From positions 1 to 64,000 of the forward strand of contig JAFQLQ010000038.1 of NCBI GenBank assembly GCA_017414505.1: 64,000 nucleotides of DNA. Direction: 5' to 3'. The DNA is from Clostridia bacterium (lineage in GTDB: Bacteria; Bacillota; Clostridia; UMGS1840; HGM11507). The notes beneath the pieces are model-generated. The model worked only from the letters and a program-made list of their open reading frames with translations, did not search any database and was not told the origin of the DNA. The translations under genes and the position numbers were made by a program. Of this stretch, positions 6,845-15,316 are shown piece by piece (the stretch's first letter is position 1; every line of letters begins with the position of its first letter).

Positions 6845-8269
6845 AAGCTCTTCATCTGTATGCTTAAGAACAGGAACAATTCTTGAAATTTCACAATCTT
6901 TCCATACATTGATAGCCGCTTTCTGAACATCACTCATATACTGATCGAAATAGTGAGGACTCTGTTCAAACGGGTATCCGCTTGCAACGGTGTACTGAGC
7001 AAGCATTTCAGACATTGCTTTTCCGGGTGTATTGGTGATAAGTTCTGTATATGTGGGAACGCCGTTTTCCATAGTGTAGCTTTCGCCTTCAATACCGAAG
7101 CTTATAAGTCTTCCGCCCTCTTCGCTGTATGCGTAGTCTGCAAGTTTAACTGCAGCAACAGGATCTTTACAGGTAGCACTTATGGAAAGTCCCATACGTC
7201 CTGAAATAGGACTCAGATATTCAATGTTCATATTGTAACGTTTTCCGTCTTCAAGCTGCATCCACGGAACAGCAGAAAGCTTGAATTCGGGATCGATTGG
7301 CGCCATAAGTGTATTAAGACGGGCAAGTCCGCCGCCTGCAAGACCAAACCACATAGCTGCCTGACCGTTGGAAACCTTGGTATCAAACTGATTTCTGTCG
7401 GTAATTGCATAATCCTGGTCAAGAAGACCTTCGTTATAAATTTTGTTCAGCCACATAAGCATTTCTTTGTATTCAGGCTGTACCCAACCGCTCTGAAGAG
7501 TACCGTTATCGTCAATATAGAAATCGCCTACGCCCCACCATGAACATAAGTGATAAAGTCCGTTACCGCTTTCCATTATGAAAGGAATTTCATCCGCTTC
7601 ACCGTTTCCGTTGGGATCGCCTTCTTTAATTGCTTTAAGCACATTATAAAGCTCTTCAACATTGTTTGGTGCTTCAAGACCTAATTTATCCATCCAGTCC
7701 TGACGAATCATGAATCCGTCAAATACTCTTAAATTAGGATCGTTTCTTAAGAACTGGAAGCTGTAAATAAATCCGTCTGCATCTGCAATCTGGGCGTGCA
7801 GAGCAGGATCGTTCTTAAGTATCTGAAGATAGTTTGGTGCATATTTTGCAATAAGATCGTCAAGTCTTAAAATCTGCTCATCGTTATAAGCTTTCTTTTC
7901 CGCACCGTCATCCCAGTAGTTGATGATGATATCCGGTAAATCGTTGGAAGCAAAAAGCAGATTCATTTTTTCTTTTGTTGTGTGCGAGAAGTTCATTTTT
8001 ATACCTGTACGTTTTTCCATTTCGCCAAACAGCGGAATTTCGGAAAACGAACTTTTACCCATAGGTGCACCTAAAATACACGCAACAGAAAGCTCGGTAG
8101 GTGTACTGGTAATGGGAAGTGTAATCTCCTCTGCTGATGCTGTTTTTAAATCAAGCGGATTTTCCGGAGATTCTATTTTTCCTGTTTCTCCGCCCTTGGG
8201 CTGACAACCTGCCAGAATTGCGGCAGAAAGTGCAAACGGCACTATTTTGGTTATCCATTTCTTTTTCAT
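6644..8269 (-). CDS. Extracellular solute-binding lipoprotein of a sugar ABC importer
   Basis: The 541-aa protein has a lipoprotein signal peptide (MKKKWITKIVPFALSAAILAG-C; lipobox LAGC, Cys22) and the layout of family 1 carbohydrate-binding proteins of the LplA type. Supporting motifs are ASNDLPDIIINYWDD, FIYSFQFLRNDPNLR, MIRQDWMDKLGLEAPNNVEE and GNGEADEIPF. It would capture an oligosaccharide at the outer face of the membrane and pass it to the two permeases encoded just upstream. No ATPase is present, which is usual because such importers share an MsmK-type ATPase. The frame ends KATK-TAG within the terminator palindrome. Confidence 0.9.
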   Translation of the reverse strand: MKKKWITKIVPFALSAAILAGCQPKGGETGKIESPENPLDLKTASAEEITLPITSTPTELSVACILGAPMGKSSFSEIPLFGEMEKRTGIKMNFSHTTKEKMNLLFASNDLPDIIINYWDDGAEKKAYNDEQILRLDDLIAKYAPNYLQILKNDPALHAQIADADGFIYSFQFLRNDPNLRVFDGFMIRQDWMDKLGLEAPNNVEELYNVLKAIKEGDPNGNGEADEIPFIMESGNGLYHLCSWWGVGDFYIDDNGTLQSGWVQPEYKEMLMWLNKIYNEGLLDQDYAITDRNQFDTKVSNGQAAMWFGLAGGGLARLNTLMAPIDPEFKLSAVPWMQLEDGKRYNMNIEYLSPISGRMGLSISATCKDPVAAVKLADYAYSEEGGRLISFGIEGESYTMENGVPTYTELITNTPGKAMSEMLAQYTVASGYPFEQSPHYFDQYMSDVQKAAINVWKDCEISRIVPVLKHTDEELLIATTKFNEIKSYHDEMINKFIVGRESFDNYDNFIKTLENMGLNDVVKVKQDAYARYLATVEKATK

Positions 8270-8305
8270 TATTTTTCCCTCATCTTTCTTTATATATTTT
8301 TTTGT

Positions 8306-9193
8306 TTACTCTTTAACCGCACCTATCATTACACCCTTTACAAAAAACTTCTGCAGGAAGGGATAGATGCACAGAATCGGAACTGTTGAAACAATAATTG
8401 TTGCATATTTTATGTTTTCCGAAATCTGAATCTGTTCAATACCGCTGTCGTTTGCGTTCATAAGTGAATTTGTTTCGTTAAGAATAAGAATTTCACGAAG
8501 AAACAGCTGAAGAGGATATTTTGCTCTGTCGTTAAGATAAATCATAGCGTTAAACCAACTGTTCCAGTTACCAACTGCATAATACAGAGTTATAACCGCA
8601 AAAATCGGTTTACAAAGAGGAAATATTACGCTTAACAAAACTCTGAAATGCGAAGCTCCGTCAATACGGGCTGATTCTTCCAGTGCCGCAGGAATCGACG
8701 ACATATATGTACGCATAAGAATTACGTTATACGCACTGATTGCCGTTGGCAGAATAAGTGCCAGACGGGAGTCTATAAGCCCCACATTTTTAACAGTAAG
8801 ATATGTAGGAACCATTCCGCCGTTAACAAACATTGTTAAAACAACAATAAAATTGAAAAAGTTACGGAACGGGAATTTTTTTCTTGAAAGAACATATGCC
8901 GCAACCACTGTAAGTGCTACGTTAACCGCAGTTCCTGCAAAAACGTAAACAAGTGTGTTCATATATCCTGTATATATATCGGGATTATCCAGAACAGCCT
9001 TATATGCCGCTCCATGAAAGCCCTGAGGCCACAAAAGCAAGCCCTCGTGCTTCATAAGCATACTGGGTGAAGACAAAGATGCCATAAGAACATGAACCAT
9101 CGGATAAAGACAAATAAATGTAATGGCTGTTATAATAATTACATTGAATACATCAAAAATTCTGCCGCCGATGCTTTGTTTATATTTATACAC
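8306..9193 (-). CDS. Carbohydrate ABC transporter permease, LplC/YtcP type
   Basis: The 295-aa membrane protein has six hydrophobic segments and the inner-membrane permease loop EESARIDGASHFRVLLSVIFPLCKPI, the EAA motif that docks onto the ATPase. The ending FVKGVMIGAVKE is typical of YtcP/LplC proteins. It forms the import channel with the second permease in this operon. It lies 36 bp before the solute-binding protein gene and 36 bp after the other permease, all on one strand with the AraC regulator first. Confidence 0.92.
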   Translation of the reverse strand: MYKYKQSIGGRIFDVFNVIIITAITFICLYPMVHVLMASLSSPSMLMKHEGLLLWPQGFHGAAYKAVLDNPDIYTGYMNTLVYVFAGTAVNVALTVVAAYVLSRKKFPFRNFFNFIVVLTMFVNGGMVPTYLTVKNVGLIDSRLALILPTAISAYNVILMRTYMSSIPAALEESARIDGASHFRVLLSVIFPLCKPIFAVITLYYAVGNWNSWFNAMIYLNDRAKYPLQLFLREILILNETNSLMNANDSGIEQIQISENIKYATIIVSTVPILCIYPFLQKFFVKGVMIGAVKE

Positions 9194-9229
9194 GTCGGGT
9201 AATTCTCCTTTCTGTTGTTGGTATGTATT

Positions 9230-10165
9230 TTACCATAAAGAGGTGTCGCCCAGCTTGCCGCAAATATAGTTTGTTGTAACAAGAAGGGTTACGTTTATAA
9301 TAATGTTAAACAGGTTTACCGCAGTAGAATATCCGTAATTCGGTGCAGAACCGAATGCAATACGGTAAACATATGAGGAAATTACCTCTGATTTATCAAG
9401 TATAAGGTCGTTGGACATAAGAATTATTTTTTCGTATCCTACCGACATTATATTACCAACACGCATAATAAAAAGTATTATAATTGTCGGCATAATGCTT
9501 GGCAGGGTAACATTTATAAGCTGTCTGAAACGTCCTGCACCGTCAATTGCGGCAGCCTCATACAAATCGGCGCTTACACCTGCAATTGCGGCAAGATAAA
9601 TAATGGAAGACCAGCCTACCTCCTGCCATACCCCCGATAAAACATAAACAGGAGTGAAATATTTCGGTTCAGACATAAACGCAATTCTCTCTCCGCCGAA
9701 AAGTGCAATAATATCATTTATAACTCCGTCACGCTGAACAAAGTTAAGAATAAGACCTACTGCAACAACAAGTGAAATAAAGTGAGGCATATAGCTGATG
9801 GTCTGTACAACTCTTTTATAGCGTCTTAATCTCAGCTCGTTTAAAAGCAGAGCAAAAATTATAGGCGCCGGGAAATCCACAACCAACGATACAATACTGA
9901 TACGCAGTGTATTTACAAGAGTTCTTACAAAGTTCGGGCCGGAAAAGAACATTTTAAAATGTTCAAAACCAATCCACGGACTGCCCCAGATTCCCTTAAC
10001 GGCAGAAAAGTCCTTAAAAGCAAGAACGATACCGCTCATAGGTACATAACAAAATATAATATAGTATGCAAGAACCGGTAAAAACAAAAGATAAAGCTCA
10101 TAATTTTTCTTCATTGCACGAACAAGATCGCTTTTTCCTGAAGTCTTATTTTTCCTAAGTTGCAT
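9230..10165 (-). CDS. Carbohydrate ABC transporter permease, LplB type
   Basis: The 311-aa membrane protein begins MQLRKNK; GAGG lies 7 nt before this ATG, better placed than the ATG two codons upstream. The N-terminal pattern YELYLLFLPVLAYYIIFCYVPM and the EAA loop YEAAAIDGAGRFRQLINVTLPS are typical of LplB-type permeases, and it ends at TSLW as this family often does. It pairs with the LplC-type permease. Its start overlaps the end of the AraC gene by 11 bp, which suggests translational coupling. Confidence 0.92.
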   Translation of the reverse strand: MQLRKNKTSGKSDLVRAMKKNYELYLLFLPVLAYYIIFCYVPMSGIVLAFKDFSAVKGIWGSPWIGFEHFKMFFSGPNFVRTLVNTLRISIVSLVVDFPAPIIFALLLNELRLRRYKRVVQTISYMPHFISLVVAVGLILNFVQRDGVINDIIALFGGERIAFMSEPKYFTPVYVLSGVWQEVGWSSIIYLAAIAGVSADLYEAAAIDGAGRFRQLINVTLPSIMPTIIILFIMRVGNIMSVGYEKIILMSNDLILDKSEVISSYVYRIAFGSAPNYGYSTAVNLFNIIINVTLLVTTNYICGKLGDTSLW

Positions 10166-10868
10166 ATTCATTCCTCGTTTCTTTATTAGTCTGTGTTATA
10201 TAGTACCCCGGGGAAACTCCGGCATACCTGCGGAATACCCGGTTAAAGGTTTCACGGTTATAGAATCCAAGAGAATTCATAACATCGCCTATCGCTTCTC
10301 CGCGCTTAAGCTTCTGCTTTGCAAGCTCCACTCTGCGGACGTTTAAATAGGTTTTAAACTTTACTCCCGTTATTTTAGGGAAAAGCCTGCTCGTATATGA
10401 AAGCGACAGTTCCAGGCTTTCCGCAATATCTGCAAGCGATATATCCGAAGCAATATTTTCATCAATATAGGCGTTTATTTTAAAAAGCAGACTGTACTTG
10501 CCGATTGCAGAAATAAGCGGTTCGGTTTCGAGAACATTAAATAAAGCAAGAAGCTCTTCTTTGAGTTCTTTACCGCTTTTTCCGTAAATTTCAAAATCAA
10601 GTGCCGGAAAATCACAGTTTATACCGCTTTCAAACACTCTTAAATGTTTCAGCAGGCGAACAAGCAAAGATGCAAAATAAAAACGCAGTTCAAGCACCGT
10701 ATACGGGCTGAATTGCTCCCCTACGTTGGCTTCAACAATGTCTGACAAAAGCAGGAGTGCTTCATTAAACTCCCCGTTAAGAAAAAAATTAATGATTTTT
10801 TCTTCGGTTTCGGCGCAATATTCAATTTCTGTTTCCGAAATCGGAAAAATATTGCCAAAGCGATTCAT
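10155..10868 (-). CDS. AraC-family transcriptional regulator
   Basis: The 237-aa protein has a poorly defined N-terminal part (1-130) and a C-terminal AraC-type DNA-binding domain (about 135-232) with two helix-turn-helix units: ISLADIAESLELSLSYTSRLF and IGDVMNSLGFYNRETFNRVF. It is the first gene of the permease and binding-protein operon and very likely controls it in response to the imported sugar. GAGGAA 6 nt before the ATG supports the start. It lacks the receiver domain of the YesN response regulators often found with LplABC, so the signal must act on the short N-terminal part or come from elsewhere. Confidence 0.88.
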   Translation of the reverse strand: MNRFGNIFPISETEIEYCAETEEKIINFFLNGEFNEALLLLSDIVEANVGEQFSPYTVLELRFYFASLLVRLLKHLRVFESGINCDFPALDFEIYGKSGKELKEELLALFNVLETEPLISAIGKYSLLFKINAYIDENIASDISLADIAESLELSLSYTSRLFPKITGVKFKTYLNVRRVELAKQKLKRGEAIGDVMNSLGFYNRETFNRVFRRYAGVSPGYYITQTNKETRNEYAT

Positions 10869-11001
10869 ATTTTTTCCTCACATTTTAAAATTTGAAACGC
10901 AGATAACCACGCTACATTTTTATTATAATATTATAATGCAGCTTGCACAATGGATATATTTAAGAAAAAAAGTGGATATTTTTTAGATTTTCAAAAAAAG
11001 A

Positions 11002-11040
11002 AGTACAGCAATTCTGATTTTTTAATCAGAGTGCTGTACT
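11002..11040. terminator. Terminator after the ynzC-like gene
   Basis: AGTACAGCA-TTCTGATT pairs with AATCAGA-GTGCTGTACT around a short T-rich loop (one internal mismatch), followed on the minus strand by a run of T. The ynzC-like gene ends 8 bp before it. The rest of 10869-11001 holds the AraC promoter region with two TATAAT-like boxes. Confidence 0.75.
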
Positions 11041-11047
11041 CCTATTG

Positions 11048-11251
11048 TTATTTTTTTCTTTCAACTTTTTTCTTGTTGCCTTTTTCATCCACAATATATA
11101 CGTTATCAAGAGTATTTACCATTCCCTGACGGAACTCCTTTATATACTGCTGTCTTAGCTCTGCCTGTTCGGCTTTTTCCGCCTCGGTAAGTCCTTCTGC
11201 TTTGGATTTTTTTGAAAGAAAGTTGATTCTTTTGATTAATTCTTCAGTCAT
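11048..11251 (-). CDS. ynzC: DUF896 (YnzC-like) small protein
   Basis: The 67-aa, charged, helical protein matches DUF896, the YnzC/YneA-operon family: LIKRINFLSKKSKAEGLTEAE, then ELRQQYIKEFR and a tail with DEKGNKKKVERKK. In Bacillus, ynzC lies in the SOS operon with yneA, and the family is a two-helix hairpin of unknown role. Here it follows the dNTP triphosphohydrolase gene by 13 bp and is probably cotranscribed with it. GAGGTGA precedes the ATG by 6 nt. Confidence 0.85.
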   Translation of the reverse strand: MTEELIKRINFLSKKSKAEGLTEAEKAEQAELRQQYIKEFRQGMVNTLDNVYIVDEKGNKKKVERKK

Positions 11252-11264
11252 AATTTCACCTCAT

Positions 11265-12497
11265 TTAATATGCAAGTAATTCTTCAAATGATTTTATTGC
11301 AAAACGGTCTGTCATACCCGAAATAAAATCAATAATTGCCTGAACAAAAATTTCCTTTGTTTCAAGCATATTGAAAATTTTTTCATTTTCAGCTTCAAGT
11401 GCAATTGCTTTAAGCTCACCCTCAGGAACAATAGCCACATCGCAATATTTAGGTAACCATTTTTCAAAAGACGACATAAGTGTGGGATAATATTTCTTCT
11501 GTTCAGCAAGATTTTTCCACGAATATTTTCCGTCATACGCTGAGAGCAAGGTTGAAAAAATCTCTGTTATCACAAGCTCAGAATATCTTCTAAAAGCATC
11601 AAGCCTTTTATTTCCGTAAATAAATTCGTAATTGAAATCCTTTATCTCCTGAAGCTGGTTCAAATACTTTTCGCTTAGGCAAATTCCTGCTTCGGGAGAA
11701 CTGTTCTGACAGATATCAATAATAAGATTATGCATAATAACAGTTGTATTAAGCACACTTTCGTCGTTGGCTCTTGCCATTTTTAGCAACTGACTTTTCT
11801 GAGTTTCGCCTAAAAAGCCAAGACTTATTGCATCTTCTATATCTCTTCCCACATAAGCAATTTTATCGGAAATTTTAACAACACAGCCTTCCCAGGTTAT
11901 CGGCTGAAATTTACCCGGAGAATCAAATTCCTTAAAATCTATAAATTCCGTTCTCGGCTTAAGTCCGTTTTCGTCCACCTCGCCGCAGTGGGAAATTATT
12001 CCGTCACGAACTGCATAGGTTAAATTAAGGTTTTTAGAAACCCTGTAATTATCTTCCAGAAGCTCAACGCAGTCCACAAATCTTAAACCGTTTTTTTCGT
12101 GCCAGAAACTTTCATTAAAATATTCCTTTGAGAGCTTTCTTAAAATTGTTTCTCCATGATGTCCAAAAGGTGCATGACCAAGATCGTGCCCCATTGCAAT
12201 TGCTTTTGTAAGCTCCGTATTAAGCCCCAGAAAGCTGGCAATTGTGTTGCTTACCGATTCCACGTGTGAAACGTGTTCCATCCTGGTACATATATGGTCA
12301 TTATCAATATTGAAAAACACCTGAGTTTTATGCTTTAAGCGCCGATAGGCATTGGAATGCAGAATTCTGGTGTAGTCACGCTCAAAAGCATCGCGAATAT
12401 CGTCAGAACGTGAATACAATTCAACTTTCCGTGCTGTAAGCTTATTCCAGACAGGATTCTGCTCTCCTGCAGCCACATCTATGAATTTTTTATTCAT
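11265..12497 (-). CDS. dgt: Deoxyguanosinetriphosphate triphosphohydrolase-like protein
   Basis: The 410-aa HD-domain phosphohydrolase would split dNTPs into deoxynucleoside and triphosphate, helping to control the dNTP pool. Motifs: FERDYTRILHSNAYRRLKHKTQVF near the N-terminus, metal ligands H..HD in TRMEHVSHVE and MGHDLGHAPFGH, and a later Asp in VVKISDKIAYVGRD. The length fits the longer dgt group. AGAGGTG lies 6 nt before the ATG. A DUF896 gene follows in the same unit. Confidence 0.92.
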   Translation of the reverse strand: MNKKFIDVAAGEQNPVWNKLTARKVELYSRSDDIRDAFERDYTRILHSNAYRRLKHKTQVFFNIDNDHICTRMEHVSHVESVSNTIASFLGLNTELTKAIAMGHDLGHAPFGHHGETILRKLSKEYFNESFWHEKNGLRFVDCVELLEDNYRVSKNLNLTYAVRDGIISHCGEVDENGLKPRTEFIDFKEFDSPGKFQPITWEGCVVKISDKIAYVGRDIEDAISLGFLGETQKSQLLKMARANDESVLNTTVIMHNLIIDICQNSSPEAGICLSEKYLNQLQEIKDFNYEFIYGNKRLDAFRRYSELVITEIFSTLLSAYDGKYSWKNLAEQKKYYPTLMSSFEKWLPKYCDVAIVPEGELKAIALEAENEKIFNMLETKEIFVQAIIDFISGMTDRFAIKSFEELLAY

Positions 12498-12545
12498 TAA
12501 AACACCTCTGTTTGATTTTTTATTATTAAACTAAGATTTTGTAAT

Positions 12546-12904
12546 TTAAATGCCGTTTTCAAAAACAATTTTATCTTCAATATATTCAAGAATTCTTCTA
12601 TGTGTTTTACTAAAGTCATTTTCAGAACTTAAGCACGTTATTTTTGAATATTCTATCTTTTTTTCATTTATTCCAAGCAAATACCATTTCCTTTATAATG
12701 GACACGATAATCTAAATCATCTCCCCAATTAATATCAATTATATCATCACCAACTTCTTCAGACATTTCAAATAATAATTGATTGCTAATCAACACGAGG
12801 ATATTATCATAAATTATATTTATATTTAACACAATAGTTATAAGAATAACAACCACAACCAAAAGTGTTAACCGCCTGCATCCACGTTTCATCATCCACC
12901 TCAT
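12546..12904 (-). pseudogene. Small membrane-anchored hypothetical protein, frameshifted
   Basis: The first frame (12904 to 12668) gives 78 aa with an N-terminal membrane segment (RLTLLVVVVILITIVLNI) and then an acidic beta-type domain ending DDLDYRVHYKGN. The neighbouring frame continues at once as LGINEKKIEYSKITCL and runs to a stop at 12546, reading like a normal protein end (RRILEYIEDKIVF). Adding one A in the A-run of GGAAATGG near 12685 joins them into about 119 aa. The gene is either truly broken or carries a sequencing error. The family is not recognised. Confidence 0.6.
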
Positions 12905-12968
12905 TTATATTTTCGTCAAATTACTACAATCTTACTATGCTCATGTGATATTAGAGACAAAATTTTTA

Positions 12969-13032
12969 AAGGCTTCCCCTTGAGGGGAAGCTGTCACGAA
13001 GTGACTGACGAGGTGTAGATTGCGAAAGCAAT
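12969..13032. repeat. Triple-hairpin interspersed repeat
   Basis: Three perfect hairpins follow one another: GCTTCCCC-TTGA-GGGGAAGC, GTCAC-GAA-GTGAC and GATTGC-GAAA-GCAATC, with GACGAGGTG between the last two. From memory, very similar sequences are scattered between genes in many gut Clostridia. Only one copy lies in this window. The rest of 12905-13110 holds a further CCGCAAGCGG hairpin and no gene. Confidence 0.7.
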
Positions 13033-13110
13033 CGTTATTTCTTAATTTGTTTTTTCACCTCATGCACCGCAAGCGGATGCCGGTTTTTTAGCAATTTCAA
13101 CACATAAGAT

Positions 13111-14154
13111 TTAAATGCAACTGTGTTTCTTTACAAACTTAATAACCTTTAACCAATCTTCACGGCTAAAGTAATGGAGACCCGCCCTCAAATGATATCC
13201 TACACAACCCTCATGATACATATCATTTACCTGTGGTAATCTATCCTCACACACAAAGCCTTGTTTTCTATGTTTTTCATATATTCCGCCTACTGCATAG
13301 CAAGTTAACATTTCAGAATCAGGATCTGCCCATTTATCCTCATCAGCACTTGCTATGTATACATATCTCGGAGCAATTGAAGCTACTAAATAATGCTGGT
13401 CAAAAGGCATATTATATTCATTGTTTACATATTTTTTGTAATTCTCACAAAACCAATACGGAAAGTTTTTGCAGATATCTTCAATTCTTTCCCCTTGTTT
13501 ACCTCTGGAGATTGCCGCACCACTACAACCCGAATTATTAGAATAGGCATACTTAAAGCGCTCATCCGTTGCTGCTGTTAAAAGTGCAGTTTTCCCAAGA
13601 CGGGAATGCCCACACACAATGCTGCAATCAAAATCAAGGCAATCCAAAGTTTGTGCGTAATCCATGGCTCGTTGGGCAGCCCACGCCCACATAGCAATTT
13701 TGCCCGGATCACTTTCGCCTCTTTTTCCATTTTCATAAAGCACTCCTGCAAGACCATTTGTAAAATCATCGTTATCATCAGTAACATCTTTATAGGAGAA
13801 TGAAAGCACTGCGAAACCGTTATCAACAATTTCTTCGACAGGAATATATCGATCAGGAACACAGTCGAAGAAGTTTATGCATATAAAAAACGGATGTTTT
13901 CCCTCTTTATTTGGAATTGTGACATAAAGAGGAAATGTGAGCTCTTTACCGGAGATTTGTGAAGTTATTTCAACTTTTCTCGAAATTGCTTTTCCCGCAC
14001 AGAAATTGGGAATGTAGTTTTCTATCGACTTATAAGATATGCTTTCAGGTTGGGGTGGCATATATCCATATTCCTCTTTCAACAAAATATCAAGCATCTC
14101 ATCCCTTGACATAAAAGGAGGAAGATTTTTTTCTTTCAACATATTTTCAAGCAT
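13111..14154 (-). CDS. CE15-like alpha/beta hydrolase (glucuronoyl esterase family)
   Basis: The 347-aa protein has the layout of carbohydrate esterase family 15, which cleaves ester bonds between lignin alcohols and glucuronic acid of xylan. The nucleophile motif is GHSRLGKTAL (Ser184); the usual family form is GCSRxGK, so His replaces Cys. Also seen are FPYWFCENY, APRYVYIASADEDKWADP and the catalytic His327 in GLHYFSREDW. No signal peptide is visible, so it would act inside the cell, perhaps on imported oligosaccharides. The ATG at 14154 follows GAGGTGA. A TGTCGAA direct repeat lies 55 bp upstream. Confidence 0.8.
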   Translation of the reverse strand: MLENMLKEKNLPPFMSRDEMLDILLKEEYGYMPPQPESISYKSIENYIPNFCAGKAISRKVEITSQISGKELTFPLYVTIPNKEGKHPFFICINFFDCVPDRYIPVEEIVDNGFAVLSFSYKDVTDDNDDFTNGLAGVLYENGKRGESDPGKIAMWAWAAQRAMDYAQTLDCLDFDCSIVCGHSRLGKTALLTAATDERFKYAYSNNSGCSGAAISRGKQGERIEDICKNFPYWFCENYKKYVNNEYNMPFDQHYLVASIAPRYVYIASADEDKWADPDSEMLTCYAVGGIYEKHRKQGFVCEDRLPQVNDMYHEGCVGYHLRAGLHYFSREDWLKVIKFVKKHSCI

Positions 14155-14208
14155 TTAATTTCACCTCATAAAATTATATATTTTATACCTGCTGGATTCA
14201 GGCTATCT

Positions 14209-14225
14209 TTCGACAAAATTCGACA
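14209..14225 (-). promoter_or_regulatory. Tandem TGTCGAA direct repeat (0A-box-like)
   Basis: Two perfect TGTCGAA heptamers 10 bp apart on the minus strand (14219-14225 and 14209-14215), directly after the stop codon of the acetyltransferase gene and about 55 bp before the esterase start. A TATAAA-like box lies about 24 bp downstream. Confidence 0.5.
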
Positions 14226-14226
14226 C

Positions 14227-14991
14227 TCATATAAAGACTGTATAATCCGGATGCCAATTAGTTTTAATAGTAGTTCGTACTATGTTAAGAACAAAAAAAC
14301 ACATAAACAAATTGGAATTTGACTTTTTTAACCAGTCTCTTGCTTTATCTGCAAGGTTTTGTAAATGGTCGTAAAATTGTCCTGCGTGGTATCCATCACA
14401 AATTGAGTGATGGGCTTGCAGGCAGAACGGAAGCTTAACCCTGCCGTTCTCCTTAATCAATTTACCTGTGGTAAATATAGGCGGTAAGTGTGTGCCTGTG
14501 GTGAACACATTGAGGTTGAATGATGTGAACTCTATCCATGGTACAGAAGATATATCAAAGCAATTCTTTGGCATATCAGTCATCGGGAACATTTTACTTT
14601 CATCACAGGTGTCCATAACTTCAACACAGCGGTCGTAGAATTTCTTAAAACTTCGTTCATACTTGCACCATAATACATGGAACTTATCGCTGTTCTGTGG
14701 CATAAATGTGAAAGATGGATTTACTTCATTATAGTATCCGATATCGCCATCCTCATCATGATTAAAACACAGAAATTTGAAATGATTGACGCTGTTAGCT
14801 ATCCACCATATCAATGTCGGATACAGTCTGAGACTGTTGTCCTTCACTCGGTTATATATTTCTGTTATATCCACATTGACGGTAACGCTATAAGTACAGC
14901 GAACGTCATTGTAGTAGTGAAAAAAGTATTCTTTTCTGTCCCACAATTCCATATCTATTTTTGAAAAGATCACTTCTTTGTGTTGTTTCAT
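14227..14991 (-). CDS. Chloramphenicol acetyltransferase-like protein (CatA family)
   Basis: The 254-aa protein carries the CatA active-site motif QAHHSICDGYH (H194, H195, D199) and the substrate motif ISSVPWIEFTSFNLN (147-161). The family transfers acetyl from acetyl-CoA to chloramphenicol or related alcohols, as a cytoplasmic trimer. It differs from classical CatA by about 36 extra C-terminal residues after DKARDWL, which include a hydrophobic stretch (SNLFMCFFVLNIVRT). Whether it gives resistance cannot be told; many chromosomal members have other substrates. No clear ribosome binding site is seen. A TGTCGAA repeat lies 30 bp upstream. Confidence 0.85.
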   Translation of the reverse strand: MKQHKEVIFSKIDMELWDRKEYFFHYYNDVRCTYSVTVNVDITEIYNRVKDNSLRLYPTLIWWIANSVNHFKFLCFNHDEDGDIGYYNEVNPSFTFMPQNSDKFHVLWCKYERSFKKFYDRCVEVMDTCDESKMFPMTDMPKNCFDISSVPWIEFTSFNLNVFTTGTHLPPIFTTGKLIKENGRVKLPFCLQAHHSICDGYHAGQFYDHLQNLADKARDWLKKSNSNLFMCFFVLNIVRTTIKTNWHPDYTVFI

Positions 14992-15020
14992 ACTATCACT
15001 TACAAATTCTTATTTATCTT

Positions 15021-15037
15021 TTCGACAACATTCGACA
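15021..15037 (-). promoter_or_regulatory. Tandem TGTCGAA direct repeat (0A-box-like)
   Basis: Two perfect TGTCGAA heptamers 10 bp apart on the minus strand (15031-15037 and 15021-15027), ending 29 bp before the acetyltransferase ATG at 14991. Confidence 0.5.
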
Positions 15038-15316
15038 ATCTTTATATTCTCATATCAAATTCGGAAAAAATTTTGCAATATACTTGCTCCGTTCGTGAGA
15101 TATAACCTCATTTCATTCCATTACGATATGATATAAGAATGTCACAAAATATTACGAAATCAAAGATTTCTGTATTTTGAAAAACCTTTTATCTCGTCCC
15201 AAAGGAACACATCTCATACGCAGTGCAAATTGCACCACAGGGAATATCGACGATTTCCTGCTTACATGAAATCATTATACAATATTATTGGAATATTTTC
15301 AACACAAAATTAAATA
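15038..15316. other. Hairpin-rich intergenic stretch without a gene
   Basis: No frame of useful length is present. Several small perfect hairpins occur: GAAATC-AAA-GATTTC (15156-15170), GTGCAA-A-TTGCAC (15223-15235) and an 8-bp stem CAGGGAAT/ATTTCCTG around ATCGACGAT (15238-15260). The GATATAA motif recurs (GAGATATAACCTCA, GATATGATATAAG). It may be a degenerate interspersed repeat or a non-coding RNA; the sequence alone does not decide. Confidence 0.4.
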
